A stretch of DNA of 64,000 nt from assembly GCA_031382215.1 (NCBI GenBank), contig JANMYQ010000054.1:37205-101204 (forward strand), written 5' to 3'. The notes beneath the pieces were generated by a model that was not told the origin of the DNA, did no database searches, and worked only from the letters and a program-made list of their open reading frames with translations. The stretch is from LGRD01 sp031382215. GTDB lineage: Bacteria; Pseudomonadota; Gammaproteobacteria; Burkholderiales; Burkholderiaceae_C. Made by a program: the position numbers and the translations under genes. Of this stretch, positions 15,793 through 24,461 are shown in pieces; the stretch's first letter is position 1, and every line of letters starts with the position of its first letter.

Positions 15793-17022
15793 TCAGTGCG
15801 ACTTGCTGCGCCCGCTGCCACCGACGGTGTAGATCGCCGCGGCGATGACGATGACGGTGCCTTCGATCAGGCCCTGGTAGTTCGCCCCGAGATTGAGCAT
15901 GTTGAAGCCGTTGGTCAGCGTGAACAGCAGCAGCGCACCGGCGAGTGTCTTGACCACGCTGCCGGCGCCGCCGAAGAGCGACGTGCCGCCCAGGATGGCC
16001 GACGCGATGACGGTGAGCTCCGCACCCTGCAATGCCGCCGGGTTGATCGAGCGCAGCCGTGCCGCAAACATCACGCCGGCGAAACCCGCTGCCGCGCTGC
16101 AGAGGATGAAGGCCGCCATGCGGTAGCGCCTGACGTTGATGCCCGACAGGCGCGCCGCTTCCGGGTTACCGCCGACCGCGTACACCCTCCTGCCGATGGT
16201 GGTGAAGGTGAGAACGAACCAGACGGCCGCCGCGAACACGACCATGTAGATCACCGCCTTCGACACCGACAGCGCCTCACCGCCGAACCATCCGGCGGCG
16301 AGCGCGCACAACCCACCGGCCACCATGCCCACCGAGGCCGGCGACACGCGGCGGCCCTCACGGCGCAGCCGCATCGCCAGCACCCCGCCCGCAGCGACCA
16401 GGAGCGCGCCGAGGGCGAGCAGCGGCGTGGCGATGGCGATCCGGCCGGACTCGAATGCGCGCATGGCGGCGATCACATCGGTGTCTTCGACCGAGAGAGA
16501 ACGCCCGTCGGTGTAGATCAGCACCACGCCACGGATCGCCGTCAGCGTGCCGAGCGTGACGATGAAGGCGTTGATGCCGAGGTACTGCACGATCGACCCG
16601 TTGAGCAGCCCGGCCAGCACCGAGACCAGCATCGCGACGCCCACCGCAGGCCAGAAACCGAGCCTGTCCGCCAGCCCGATCAGCAGCACCGCCGCGAGTG
16701 CCGCGACCGAGGCGACCGAGAGGTCGAAGTTGCCGGTGATCAGGATCACCGTCATCGCGATCGCCATGATGGCCGTCAGCGACGACTGGTGCAGCACGTT
16801 GGTCACGTTCTGCATGCTGAGGTAGTTGACCCGCCCGGTGTAGCCGCTGGCCACGGCCAGGATCAGCACGAGCAGGATCAACGCGTAGTACACGCCCATC
16901 TCGCGCAGGCCGAACAGTCGGCGCCAGTCGTGTGCGGCCGCCGGTGCCGGTGCCGCGGGGCGGGTGCCGTCGGCAGCCTCCGGCGGCGTCGCTTTGTGAA
17001 GTTCCTGAGTCGTCAGTGCCAT
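15793..17022 (-). CDS. ABC transporter permease, XylH/RbsC type
   Basis: Inner-membrane permease of a carbohydrate-type ABC importer. The 409 residues have about ten hydrophobic segments after a 35-residue Pro/Ala-rich cytoplasmic N terminus. The family motif ITGNFDLSVASVAALAAV and the GINAFIVTLGTLTAIRG stretch are clear, and the length with an extra hydrophobic pair in the middle resembles XylH (about 390) more than RbsC (about 320). Its start overlaps the end of the ATPase gene by 10 bp. The late EAARLSGINVRRYR segment is the cytoplasmic loop that contacts the ATPase. The substrate is unknown; sugars, polyols and autoinducers are known for the family. Confidence 0.93.
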   Translation of the reverse strand: MALTTQELHKATPPEAADGTRPAAPAPAAAHDWRRLFGLREMGVYYALILLVLILAVASGYTGRVNYLSMQNVTNVLHQSSLTAIMAIAMTVILITGNFDLSVASVAALAAVLLIGLADRLGFWPAVGVAMLVSVLAGLLNGSIVQYLGINAFIVTLGTLTAIRGVVLIYTDGRSLSVEDTDVIAAMRAFESGRIAIATPLLALGALLVAAGGVLAMRLRREGRRVSPASVGMVAGGLCALAAGWFGGEALSVSKAVIYMVVFAAAVWFVLTFTTIGRRVYAVGGNPEAARLSGINVRRYRMAAFILCSAAAGFAGVMFAARLRSINPAALQGAELTVIASAILGGTSLFGGAGSVVKTLAGALLLFTLTNGFNMLNLGANYQGLIEGTVIVIAAAIYTVGGSGRSKSH

Positions 17023-18572
17023 GGCGTTTCGGTCGGTTGGCTGCCAGGGGCCTGGGGCGTCAGCCCGCCCGCCAGCAGGATCAGTTCGTGTTCGGAGGTC
17101 TCCTCCTGCCGGCGCTGGGCCACACAACGCCCGTCGCGCATCACCAGGATGCGTTCGCACACCGCGAGCAGTTCCTCGAACTCGGAGGAGACAACCAGCA
17201 CCGCCATGCCCGCGGCCGAGAGCTCGCGCACGAGGCGCAGGATGTCGGTCTTGGCGCCGATGTCGATGCCGGCCGTCGGCTCGTCGAGCAGCAGCACCTT
17301 GGCGTCGCTGAACAACCACTTGGCGATCGTCACCTTCTGCGCATTGCCGCCGCTCAGTTCGGTGACGAGCGCCTCCGGCGACGGTGCCTTGATCTTCAGC
17401 CGACGGATCGCTTCCGCGCCGCGCTCCACCTCGGTGCGGCGCACCGGCAACCAGCGCCGCCACGACACGTTCTCCAGCGCCGGCAGCGTGGTGTTGCGCC
17501 AGACCTCGAACAGCGGCACGAGGCCCTGGCGGTTGCGATCTTCCGGCACCAGGGCGATGCCGGCGCGCACCGCAGCGGCCGTCGAACGCGCCACCGTCTT
17601 GCCGGCCACGGCAACCTCGCCGGTCGCCTGCGGGTCGGCGCCGAAGATCGCGTGCAGCAGTTCGCTGCGCCCCGAGCCCAGCAGCCCGGCGATGCCCACC
17701 ACCTCGCCGGCGGCGAGCGTCAGCGAGATCGGCGCCAGCTTGCCGGGGGACGCCAGCTCGCGCAATTCCAGCACCAACGGGGCATCGGCACGGTGGGCCT
17801 GCACCTCGCTGCGCTCCATCGCCACCAGCTGGCGGCCGACGATGGCTTCAGCCAGCCGCGCCTCGTCCATGTCGGACGTCTCGGCGCGCAGCACCGCCTG
17901 GCCGTCGCGCAGGATGGTCAGGCAATCGGTCAACGCCATCACCTCGTCGAGGAAGTGCGAGACGAAAAGAATCGCCTTCTGGTCGATGCGTGACAGCCGC
18001 CGCACCGTCGAATACACCAGCTCGCGCTCGTCGCTCGCGAGCGACGCGGTCGGCTCGTCCATCACGATCAGCTCGGCGCCGGTGCCGAGCGCCTGGAAGA
18101 TCGCGACCATCTGGCGCTGGCCGATCGACAGGTCACTGACCAGCGCATCCGGGTCGAGCCGGTACCCGACGCGTTCGCACAGTTCCGCGTAGCGGGTGCG
18201 GTAGGCCGCATCGCGGCGCCAGAGCCCCCCGTCGCCGAGGAACACGTTCTCGAGCACCGAGAGCGTCGGCACCAGCGGGATGTGCTGGTGGATCGTCGCG
18301 ACGCCCATCGCGTTCGCTTCCTTGGGCGTCGACCATCGCACGGTCTCGCCCTTCCAGACGATCTTCCCGTCCGACGCCGGGAAGGCGCCGGACAGGATCT
18401 TGATGAGCGTCGACTTGCCGGCGCCGTTCGCACCGAGCAGGCCATGGACCTTGCCGCGTTCGATCGTCAGATCGACGCCGCGCAGCGCCACGACCGCGCC
18501 GCTGAGGAAGGACTTCTTAAGCCCTTCAAGACGCATCAGCGGGACGTTCCCGGTCGCGTCCATGACGCCCAT
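17013..18572 (-). CDS. Sugar-type ABC transporter ATPase (two ABC domains)
   Basis: Fused double ATPase of the RbsA/XylG/MglA family (519 residues, normal length) that drives the neighbouring permease. Domain 1 has Walker A GANGAGKST near residues 42-50, a signature-like LSIGQRQM and Walker B ELIVMDEPTASL; domain 2 has the degenerate Walker A GLLGSGRSE near 300, signature LSGGNAQKV and Walker B VLLLDEPTAGID. A degenerate second P-loop is normal in this family. Two starts are possible (ATG 18572 or 18563). It follows the binding-protein gene by 21 bp. Confidence 0.94.
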   Translation of the reverse strand: MGVMDATGNVPLMRLEGLKKSFLSGAVVALRGVDLTIERGKVHGLLGANGAGKSTLIKILSGAFPASDGKIVWKGETVRWSTPKEANAMGVATIHQHIPLVPTLSVLENVFLGDGGLWRRDAAYRTRYAELCERVGYRLDPDALVSDLSIGQRQMVAIFQALGTGAELIVMDEPTASLASDERELVYSTVRRLSRIDQKAILFVSHFLDEVMALTDCLTILRDGQAVLRAETSDMDEARLAEAIVGRQLVAMERSEVQAHRADAPLVLELRELASPGKLAPISLTLAAGEVVGIAGLLGSGRSELLHAIFGADPQATGEVAVAGKTVARSTAAAVRAGIALVPEDRNRQGLVPLFEVWRNTTLPALENVSWRRWLPVRRTEVERGAEAIRRLKIKAPSPEALVTELSGGNAQKVTIAKWLFSDAKVLLLDEPTAGIDIGAKTDILRLVRELSAAGMAVLVVSSEFEELLAVCERILVMRDGRCVAQRRQEETSEHELILLAGGLTPQAPGSQPTETPWH

Positions 18573-18593
18573 TTCCGTTCGGCTAAGCCTGAA

Positions 18594-19559
18594 TCACCAC
18601 TCCGGCGGGCAGTCCTTCAGGTTGGCCTTGGTGATTGCCGGGGTCTCGTACGTGACGAACTGGCCCTTCTTCGTGTTCTTGCCGGTCGCAGCCTCGTACA
18701 GAGCGCGTGCCGCCAGGCGGCCGAGCGTGCCGGGCTTGGTGCAGACCGAGCCGTCGAATTCGCCGTTCGCGATCGCATCGTTGCCAAGCTTGGAGCCGCC
18801 GCCAGTGGACACCAGCTTCACCTTCGAGTTGGCGGCCTTGATGGCGCGGGCGCAGCCCAGCGCCATGTCGTCTGCGTGGCTGAAGAACATGTCGAGGGCC
18901 GGGTTCGCCGTCATGATGTTCTGGCACACCGACTCGCCCTTGGCCGGCGTCCAGTCGGTCGGCTGCGAGGCGACGATTTCGTACTTCACCCCCGCCGTGT
19001 CGAGCGCCTTGCGGAAGCCTTCGGTGCGCTGGCGCACCACCGCGAAACCGGGCGCGCCCTCGACGATGCCGATCTTCGCGACCTTGCCCGTGGGCAGCAG
19101 CTTGGCGGCCAGTTCACCGGCGCGCTGCCCAGCGGCCACGTCGTCGGTGACGACCAAGGCGGTCAGCTTCGGGTTGACCTGGCGGATCTTGTCCGGGTCA
19201 CCGATCACCGCGGCGGCGGCGACGAACGGGATCTTGGCGTCGGAGAGCTTGTCGACCCAGCCCACGGCCACGACCGCGTCGGTCGCGATCATCGCGATGC
19301 CGTCGACCTTCTGCGCGATCAAATCGTCGATCGCATTGCCCTGGCGTTCGACACTGGAGCGCGGGTCGATCACGATGGCCTTGCAGCCGAGTTTCTTGCA
19401 CTCCTCCTGGAAGCCTTTGCCCAGCGCCGCGTCGTAAGGGTACTGCATGCTGTTGGCGACGTATGCGATGGTGACGTCTTTCGCCGTGGCGGCGCCTGTG
19501 GCCATGGCCAGCGCCGCGGCGCTCACGGCCAGCCCGAGGGTCCTGGTGATCTTGTGCAT
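18594..19559 (-). CDS. Periplasmic substrate-binding protein of the sugar-type ABC transporter
   Basis: Type 1 periplasmic binding protein (RbsB-like) of 321 residues. A Sec signal peptide (MHKITRTLGLAVSAAALAMA, cleavage near TATA-KDV) is followed by the two-lobed fold; VTIAYVANSMQYPYDAALGKG at the N terminus is family-typical. The start at 19559 is set by the signal peptide and an AGGAGA ribosome site; longer frames upstream have no support. It is the first gene of the operon (binding protein, ATPase, permease, SDR, lactonase) and lies downstream of promoter element F (19776-19818), with an untranslated leader of about 200 bp in which I see no gene. Confidence 0.92.
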   Translation of the reverse strand: MHKITRTLGLAVSAAALAMATGAATAKDVTIAYVANSMQYPYDAALGKGFQEECKKLGCKAIVIDPRSSVERQGNAIDDLIAQKVDGIAMIATDAVVAVGWVDKLSDAKIPFVAAAAVIGDPDKIRQVNPKLTALVVTDDVAAGQRAGELAAKLLPTGKVAKIGIVEGAPGFAVVRQRTEGFRKALDTAGVKYEIVASQPTDWTPAKGESVCQNIMTANPALDMFFSHADDMALGCARAIKAANSKVKLVSTGGGSKLGNDAIANGEFDGSVCTKPGTLGRLAARALYEAATGKNTKKGQFVTYETPAITKANLKDCPPEW

Positions 19560-19775
19560 CGAAGTCTCCTGTCGTTGATGATGGTCAAACCCGTTGGCAA
19601 TGGGAGTGCGCATCCGGTGGCCAACCCGCCGGAGCGACCGTCTTGTCATTGCACGGAAGTCGGTTGGGCCTGCGGCGTCGCAGCAATGCGGCGCGTGATC
19701 TGCCCTGTGCCTGTCTCCGTACGCCTGCTATTGGCTGCAGGATCGAAGAGAAGTTTCGTCTCGCGCCCTGGTTAG

Positions 19776-19818
19776 GTCGAGTTGATTTTTGTGGGCCCTC
19801 AGGTAAGCCAAAGCTACG
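19776..19818 (-). promoter_or_regulatory. Island promoter element F (box CGTAGCTTTGGCTTACC)
   Basis: On the minus strand the box runs 19818-19802, with T-N11-A, then GCCCACAAAAATCAACTCGAC-like spacer; the terminal ACTCGAC is shared exactly with elements A and B at the same distance. It points at the ABC-transporter operon, about 217 bp before the binding-protein start. Confidence 0.7.
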
Positions 19819-19846
19819 CTCACGAGGGCGCCCCAAAACCCTGCAA

Positions 19847-20626
19847 TCAGATGCCCGAGGTCTGCCCGCCGTCGACCACCATGGCGTGGCCCGTGACGAA
19901 GCCCGCCTCCTCGGAGCACAGCCACAGCACCGTGGCCGCGATCTCCTCCGGACGGCCCATGCGCCCGATCGGCTCCTGGGCGATCACGCGCGCGCGGCCC
20001 TCTGGCGTGCCGAGGGTGAAGCGTTCGATCATCTCGGTATCGATGATGCCGGGGCACAACGCGTTGACGCGGATGTTCAAGGCGGCGTTCTCGAGCGCGG
20101 CCACCTTGCTGATCGCCGTGACGCCGAACTTCGCCGCGCAATAGGCCGACTGGCCGCGGATCGCCATCACGCCTGCCCCCGACGAGGTGTTGACGATCGC
20201 GCCGCCGCCGTTCTTGAGCATCAGAGGGATCTGATGTTTCATGCACAGGAACACACTGCGCAGGTTGATGCGCAGCACACGGTCCCATTCGTCTTCGTCC
20301 AGGTCGGCGAGCGGCGCCACCGGTTGCTCGACGCCGGCGTTGTTGAAGGCCGCGTCGAGCCGGCCGAAAGCCGCGATCCCGGCGTCGAGCGTGCGGCGCA
20401 CGTCGTCGCCGTTCGTGACATCGCAGCGCTGGGCCAGTGCCCGGCCGCCGGCCTCCTCGATGCGGTGCACGGTCTCCTGGTTCGCGGCCTCGGCGATGTC
20501 GGCGGCAATCACGCTCGCACCCTCGCGGGCGAAGGCCAGTGCCGTGGCGCGGCCGATGCCGCTGCCGGCGCCGCTGACAAAAGCCACCTTGCCGGCGTAG
20601 CGCCGGCTTGTCGTCGAAAAGCCCAT
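19847..20626 (-). CDS. SDR-family oxidoreductase
   Basis: NAD(P)-dependent short-chain dehydrogenase of 259 residues: SGAGSGIG near 18-25, NNAGVEQP near 96, Ser in NTSSGAG near 147 and YCAAK near 160, C-terminal VVDGGQTSGI. It is the last gene of the operon CoA-transferase, isomerase-like, aldehyde dehydrogenase, SDR, 24 bp behind the aldehyde dehydrogenase. Together with that enzyme it could oxidise an alcohol to an acid in two steps. Its stop lies 28 bp from promoter element F of the next operon. Confidence 0.9.
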   Translation of the reverse strand: MGFSTTSRRYAGKVAFVSGAGSGIGRATALAFAREGASVIAADIAEAANQETVHRIEEAGGRALAQRCDVTNGDDVRRTLDAGIAAFGRLDAAFNNAGVEQPVAPLADLDEDEWDRVLRINLRSVFLCMKHQIPLMLKNGGGAIVNTSSGAGVMAIRGQSAYCAAKFGVTAISKVAALENAALNIRVNALCPGIIDTEMIERFTLGTPEGRARVIAQEPIGRMGRPEEIAATVLWLCSEEAGFVTGHAMVVDGGQTSGI

Positions 20627-20650
20627 GCCGTTCTCCTGTCGCAGACGAAA

Positions 20651-22087
20651 TCAGGCCGCTGCGGGCGGCATCGGGAAGCCCATCATCGCCTTCACCTCAA
20701 GGTATTCCTCGAGGCCGAACGGTCCCATCTCCCGGCCGTTGCCCGAGCGCTTGTAGCCCCCCATCGGCGCCATCGGGTTGCTCGCCACGCCATTGAGAAA
20801 AACGCGCCCGGCGCGCAAGCGCCGGCCGATCGCGGTGCCGCGCGCCGGATCGCCGGAGAACACGTAGCCGCCGAGGCCGTAGGGCGTGCCGTTGGCGATC
20901 TCGATCGCCTCGTCCTCGTTGCGGTAGGTGAGTACCGAAAGGACCGGGCCAAAGATCTCTTCCTGCGCGATCGTCATCGTCGGTTTCACGTCGACGAAGA
21001 TCGTTGGCCGAACGAAGTAGCCCGTCGTCAGCCCCTCTGGCCGCCCGAGGCCTCCGCACAGCAGCCGCGCGCCTTCGTCGAGGCCGATCTGGATGTAGCG
21101 CTGCACGCGCTCGAACTGCGCCTTGTTGACGACCGGGCCCATCGTCGTGGCCACACTCAGCGGGTCACCGACGTGCACCTTCCTCACCGCCGCGGCAAGC
21201 CTCTCCGACACCGCACCGATCTGCGACTCGTGCACCAGCATGCGCGTTGGCGCGTGGCACGACTGGCCGCTGTTGGTGAACGCGCGCGTCACGTTCCATT
21301 CGGCGGCCGCCGCCAAGTCCGCATCGGGCAGCACGATGTTGGCCGACTTGCCGCCGAGTTCGAGTGCCACGCGCTTGACCGTGGCCGCCGCCGCCTCGGT
21401 GATCTGCACGCCGGCCCGCGTGGAGCCGGTGAACGAAATGCAATCGACGTCCGGGTGTCGGCAGATCGCATTGCCGACGGTCGGGCCGTCGCCGTGGACG
21501 AGGTTGAACACGCCCGGCGGCACGCCGGCCTCCGCGAGGATCTCGGTCACGAGGTGCGCCGTCATCGGCGTGAACTCGCTCGGCTTGAGCACCATCGTGC
21601 AGCCGGCCGCCAGCGCATAGGCGCCCTTGGTGGCGAGCAACTGCGCGGGCCAGTTCCAGGCTGTGATCAGGCCGCAGACGCCGATCGCCTCGCGGCGCAC
21701 CAGGTTCGGTCCGAGCACGTGCTCGAAGCGGTAGTCGCGCAAGGTCGCATGCGCTGCCTTGAAGCCGTCGATCGCGTTGCTCACCATGCCCTTGTTGCTG
21801 CGCGGCGAGCCCAGCTCCGCGGTGATGGTGTCCAGCACCTCGGCCTCGCGCGCCTCGAAGCGCGCGACGATGCGATCGAGCAGCGCCAGCCGCTCCGCCA
21901 CGGAGGTGTCAGCGAACGCGGGGAAGGCCTGGCGCGCGGCCTGCACGGCGGCGTCCACGTCTTCCACGCTGGCGCTGCGGAAGGTGGCGATCGGCCGCTC
22001 GGTGGCCGGGTTGACGAGTTCGAAGGTCTTGCTGCCGCGAGGTTCGACCCACTGGCCGCCGATGTAGCTCTTGCCGAAGTTGTTCAT
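20651..22087 (-). CDS. Aldehyde dehydrogenase
   Basis: NAD(P)-dependent aldehyde dehydrogenase of 478 residues. The catalytic base lies in VALELGGKSANIV (near residue 245) and the nucleophilic Cys in NSGQSCHAPTR (near 276); the cofactor segment is LKPSEFTP near 170. The C-terminal PMGGYKRSGNGRE is family-typical. It sits 22 bp behind the isomerase-like gene and 24 bp ahead of an SDR. Nothing suggests a CoA-acylating type. Substrate unknown; it is one of four aldehyde dehydrogenases in the island, all under the same promoter element, which implies several aldehydes in one pathway or overlapping specificities. Confidence 0.93.
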   Translation of the reverse strand: MNNFGKSYIGGQWVEPRGSKTFELVNPATERPIATFRSASVEDVDAAVQAARQAFPAFADTSVAERLALLDRIVARFEAREAEVLDTITAELGSPRSNKGMVSNAIDGFKAAHATLRDYRFEHVLGPNLVRREAIGVCGLITAWNWPAQLLATKGAYALAAGCTMVLKPSEFTPMTAHLVTEILAEAGVPPGVFNLVHGDGPTVGNAICRHPDVDCISFTGSTRAGVQITEAAAATVKRVALELGGKSANIVLPDADLAAAAEWNVTRAFTNSGQSCHAPTRMLVHESQIGAVSERLAAAVRKVHVGDPLSVATTMGPVVNKAQFERVQRYIQIGLDEGARLLCGGLGRPEGLTTGYFVRPTIFVDVKPTMTIAQEEIFGPVLSVLTYRNEDEAIEIANGTPYGLGGYVFSGDPARGTAIGRRLRAGRVFLNGVASNPMAPMGGYKRSGNGREMGPFGLEEYLEVKAMMGFPMPPAAA

Positions 22088-22109
22088 GTGCGATGGAGGA
22101 TGGAAAGGG

Positions 22110-22943
22110 TCAAGGGGTCGCCCAGCCGGCCGCCTGCAAGCGGCGGACGCTGAGCTCGATCTGGGTGTCGGGGTCCGGGTCGATGATCTCGAGCACGGGG
22201 CGCCGCGTGTGGCCGATGGCCGCCAGGGTCGTGGGAATCGCGGCGAAGTCGACCGTGCCCAGTCCCACGGCGTCGTGGCGGTAGACGGCCTGCGTGGTGT
22301 CGGACAGGTGCACGACCTGCAGCCGCCGTGCGCAAAGGCGCAGCGCCGCGCCGATGTCTTCGCGCACGAAGTGGCCGTTCGCGACGTCGTAGACCATGCC
22401 GATGTTCGCGTGGCCGCAGGTGTCGAGCGCGTCCAGCAGTTCCGCGGCGCCGGGGAGGAACGCGAACGGCATGTTCTCCACCACGATCGACGTGCCCGCG
22501 CGGGCCGCCAGCGGCACCAGTTCGTCGAGCGCGCGGAAGAAGTGGCCGAGCATCTGCGCTCTCGGCATCGGCAGCAGCGGGTTGGCCTTGCCCGGCCCGA
22601 GCACCACGGCCTGCGCGCCGATGTCGCCGGCCAGCACGATGAACTGGCACAGCAGGCCGAGCGTCATCGCGCGCATCTCGGCGGTGGCCGCGGCAATGTT
22701 CAGGTCGACATTGGGCATGTTGACCGTGCGGATCGCGAGGCCCTCGCCGGCCATCCGGTCACGCCAATCGCGGCGCTGCGCGGCGTCGGTCTCGGCGGGC
22801 CACAGGTGACCCGGGTACATCATCAACTCGAATTCACGGTGGCCGCGCGCGGCCAGCCCCTGCACGCAATCGCTCGCGCGCGTGTGCAGCGTGTAGGAGT
22901 AGGTGTTGACGGCAAACGCCGCATTGCCGGAGGTCGTGTCCAT
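22110..22943 (-). CDS. Sugar phosphate isomerase/epimerase-like TIM-barrel protein
   Basis: Xylose-isomerase-like TIM barrel (AP endonuclease 2 superfamily) of 277 residues. Strand-end metal-ligand candidates are visible in order: VVENMPF (Glu near 150), MVYDVANGHF (Asp/His near 187), QVVHLSDT (His/Asp near 220) and VLEIIDPDPD (Glu near 257), the usual divalent-metal arrangement. The start ATG 22943 gives the family-like N terminus; it lies 19 bp behind the CoA-transferase gene. Relatives are epimerases, isomerases or dehydratases of sugars, polyols and keto acids. The specific reaction cannot be named. Confidence 0.8.
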   Translation of the reverse strand: MDTTSGNAAFAVNTYSYTLHTRASDCVQGLAARGHREFELMMYPGHLWPAETDAAQRRDWRDRMAGEGLAIRTVNMPNVDLNIAAATAEMRAMTLGLLCQFIVLAGDIGAQAVVLGPGKANPLLPMPRAQMLGHFFRALDELVPLAARAGTSIVVENMPFAFLPGAAELLDALDTCGHANIGMVYDVANGHFVREDIGAALRLCARRLQVVHLSDTTQAVYRHDAVGLGTVDFAAIPTTLAAIGHTRRPVLEIIDPDPDTQIELSVRRLQAAGWATP

Positions 22944-22962
22944 CTTGGAGTGGCCGGTGTGC

Positions 22963-24258
22963 TCAGTCGAGCACGGCCGGCACGTCGCTCTGGTGCTTGC
23001 TCGGCTTGCCCGCCGCCGGCTTGAGCGCACCGAAGGCGCCGATACCTTCGAGCCGCTCGATCTGCTGCGCGGACATCTGCAGGTGCTCGCGCAGCACCGC
23101 ATCGCGCTGCTCACCCAGGCGCGGGACCCGCAGCGCATGGGCCGGCTTCTCCATCCACGCGGTGTTGGCAGGCAGCGTGAAGCTGCCGCCGAAGCCGTCG
23201 TCCACGTCCCACAGCGCGCCGCGCTCGCGCAGATAGTCATCGTCGACGACTTCCTGCATGCTGCGGATCGAAGCCACCGGCACATCGGCGTCGACGAGCT
23301 TCGCGGTGATCTCTGCACGGGTGTGCGCGCGTGTGAAGGCTTCGGTGATCTCGTGCACCTCGCGCTGGCGCTTCGCCCGCTCGGCGTAGGTGGCGTAGCG
23401 CGGGTCGGTGCCGAGTTCGGGCTGGCCCATCGCGACGCACAGCCGGCGCCAGAAGTCGTCGCGGTTGCAGCCCAGGTTGACCGCGCCGTCGGACGCCGGA
23501 AAGGCACCGTAGGGAATGCCGTGGAAGCTGTTGGAGCCGCTGAAGTTCGACTGCGTCTTGGCCTCCACCTGCACACGGCCCATCGCGACCGACACCATCG
23601 GCAGCATGCATTCGACCAGGCCCAGGTCGAGCAATTTGCCGGTGCCGTGGCGATCCTGGTTGCGCAGTGCGAGCAGGATCGCTGCGTGCGCCGACACCGC
23701 GGCGGTGATGTCACCGAGCGCGAAGCCGCACCACACCGGGTTGCCGGAATGGTCGCGCGTCAAGCCGGTGGCGCCGGACATCGCCTCGGCGACGATCGCC
23801 AGACCCGCCCGATCGGCATAGTCACCCGCATCGTCCATGCCGAAGCCCGAGATCGACGCGACCACCAGCCGCGGGTAGCGCTCGTGCAGCGCCTTCGGGT
23901 GCAGGCCCAGGCGCTCGAGCGCCGACGCCCGCATGTTCGTGACGAACACGTCGGCGCCCGCTATCAGCCGCACCATCAACTCGGCGCCCTCGGCGTTCTT
24001 CAGGTCGAGCACGATGCTGTGCTTGCCTCGGTTCAATGAGGCGTAGTAGGCGGTGACATCGCCTTCCGGCGTGCGCCGGGCCGGCTCACGATGGCGCGTC
24101 AATTCGCCGCCGGGCGGCTCGACCTTGATCACCGTGGCGCCCTCGTCGGCCAGCATCTGGCAGCAGTAAGGCCCCGCGATCAAGTGGGACAGTTCGACCA
24201 CCTTGATGCCTTCCAGGGGTGACGGCGCGGATTGGCTGCTGCTCATCGGACGGACCAT
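22963..24258 (-). CDS. CaiB/BaiF (class III) CoA-transferase
   Basis: Transfers CoA between carboxylic acids. The 431-residue protein shows the family N terminus (GIKVVELSHLIAGPYCCQML), EGATVIKVEPPGGE and the segment FALGDITAAV, whose Asp (near residue 182) corresponds to the catalytic Asp of formyl-CoA transferase (ALGD). Two starts are possible, ATG 24258 and 24246. It is the first gene of a four-gene operon with promoter element A 42-54 bp upstream. It would activate the pathway acid to its CoA ester for the beta-oxidation-like operon at 33-41 kb, or recycle CoA from a product; this is inference. Confidence 0.92.
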   Translation of the reverse strand: MVRPMSSSQSAPSPLEGIKVVELSHLIAGPYCCQMLADEGATVIKVEPPGGELTRHREPARRTPEGDVTAYYASLNRGKHSIVLDLKNAEGAELMVRLIAGADVFVTNMRASALERLGLHPKALHERYPRLVVASISGFGMDDAGDYADRAGLAIVAEAMSGATGLTRDHSGNPVWCGFALGDITAAVSAHAAILLALRNQDRHGTGKLLDLGLVECMLPMVSVAMGRVQVEAKTQSNFSGSNSFHGIPYGAFPASDGAVNLGCNRDDFWRRLCVAMGQPELGTDPRYATYAERAKRQREVHEITEAFTRAHTRAEITAKLVDADVPVASIRSMQEVVDDDYLRERGALWDVDDGFGGSFTLPANTAWMEKPAHALRVPRLGEQRDAVLREHLQMSAQQIERLEGIGAFGALKPAAGKPSKHQSDVPAVLD

Positions 24259-24299
24259 TCGTTGGGGGTGAGGGAATTCTCGGGAGCGGACACCGAGGC

Positions 24300-24342
24300 G
24301 TCGAGTCGGCTTTATTGGCGGGGACGGTAAGTTCGCCTAACG
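24300..24342 (-). promoter_or_regulatory. Island promoter element A (box CGTTAGGCGAACTTACC)
   Basis: Minus-strand box at 24342-24326 with T-N11-A, spacer with CCAATAAAGC and end CCGACTCGAC. Compared with element B, about 32 of 43 positions agree. It lies directly ahead of the CoA-transferase operon. The remaining 24343-24461 shows no gene. Confidence 0.75.
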
Positions 24343-24461
24343 TGGCCTTGGTCGAGCTTGAACTTCTTGCCGACTCACCGGCGCTGGACTTTCGAAGTCG
24401 GCATCACTTTGGTACGGGGTGTTTGTCATCGTGGGGCCAGTCATCTGCTTCAGACTTTCAG

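Noticed and set aside
18573..18593. GTTCGGCTAAGCC between binding-protein and ATPase genes as another copy of the island box
   Set aside because: Only a half-site; it lies within an operon and lacks the spacer and GAC-rich end.
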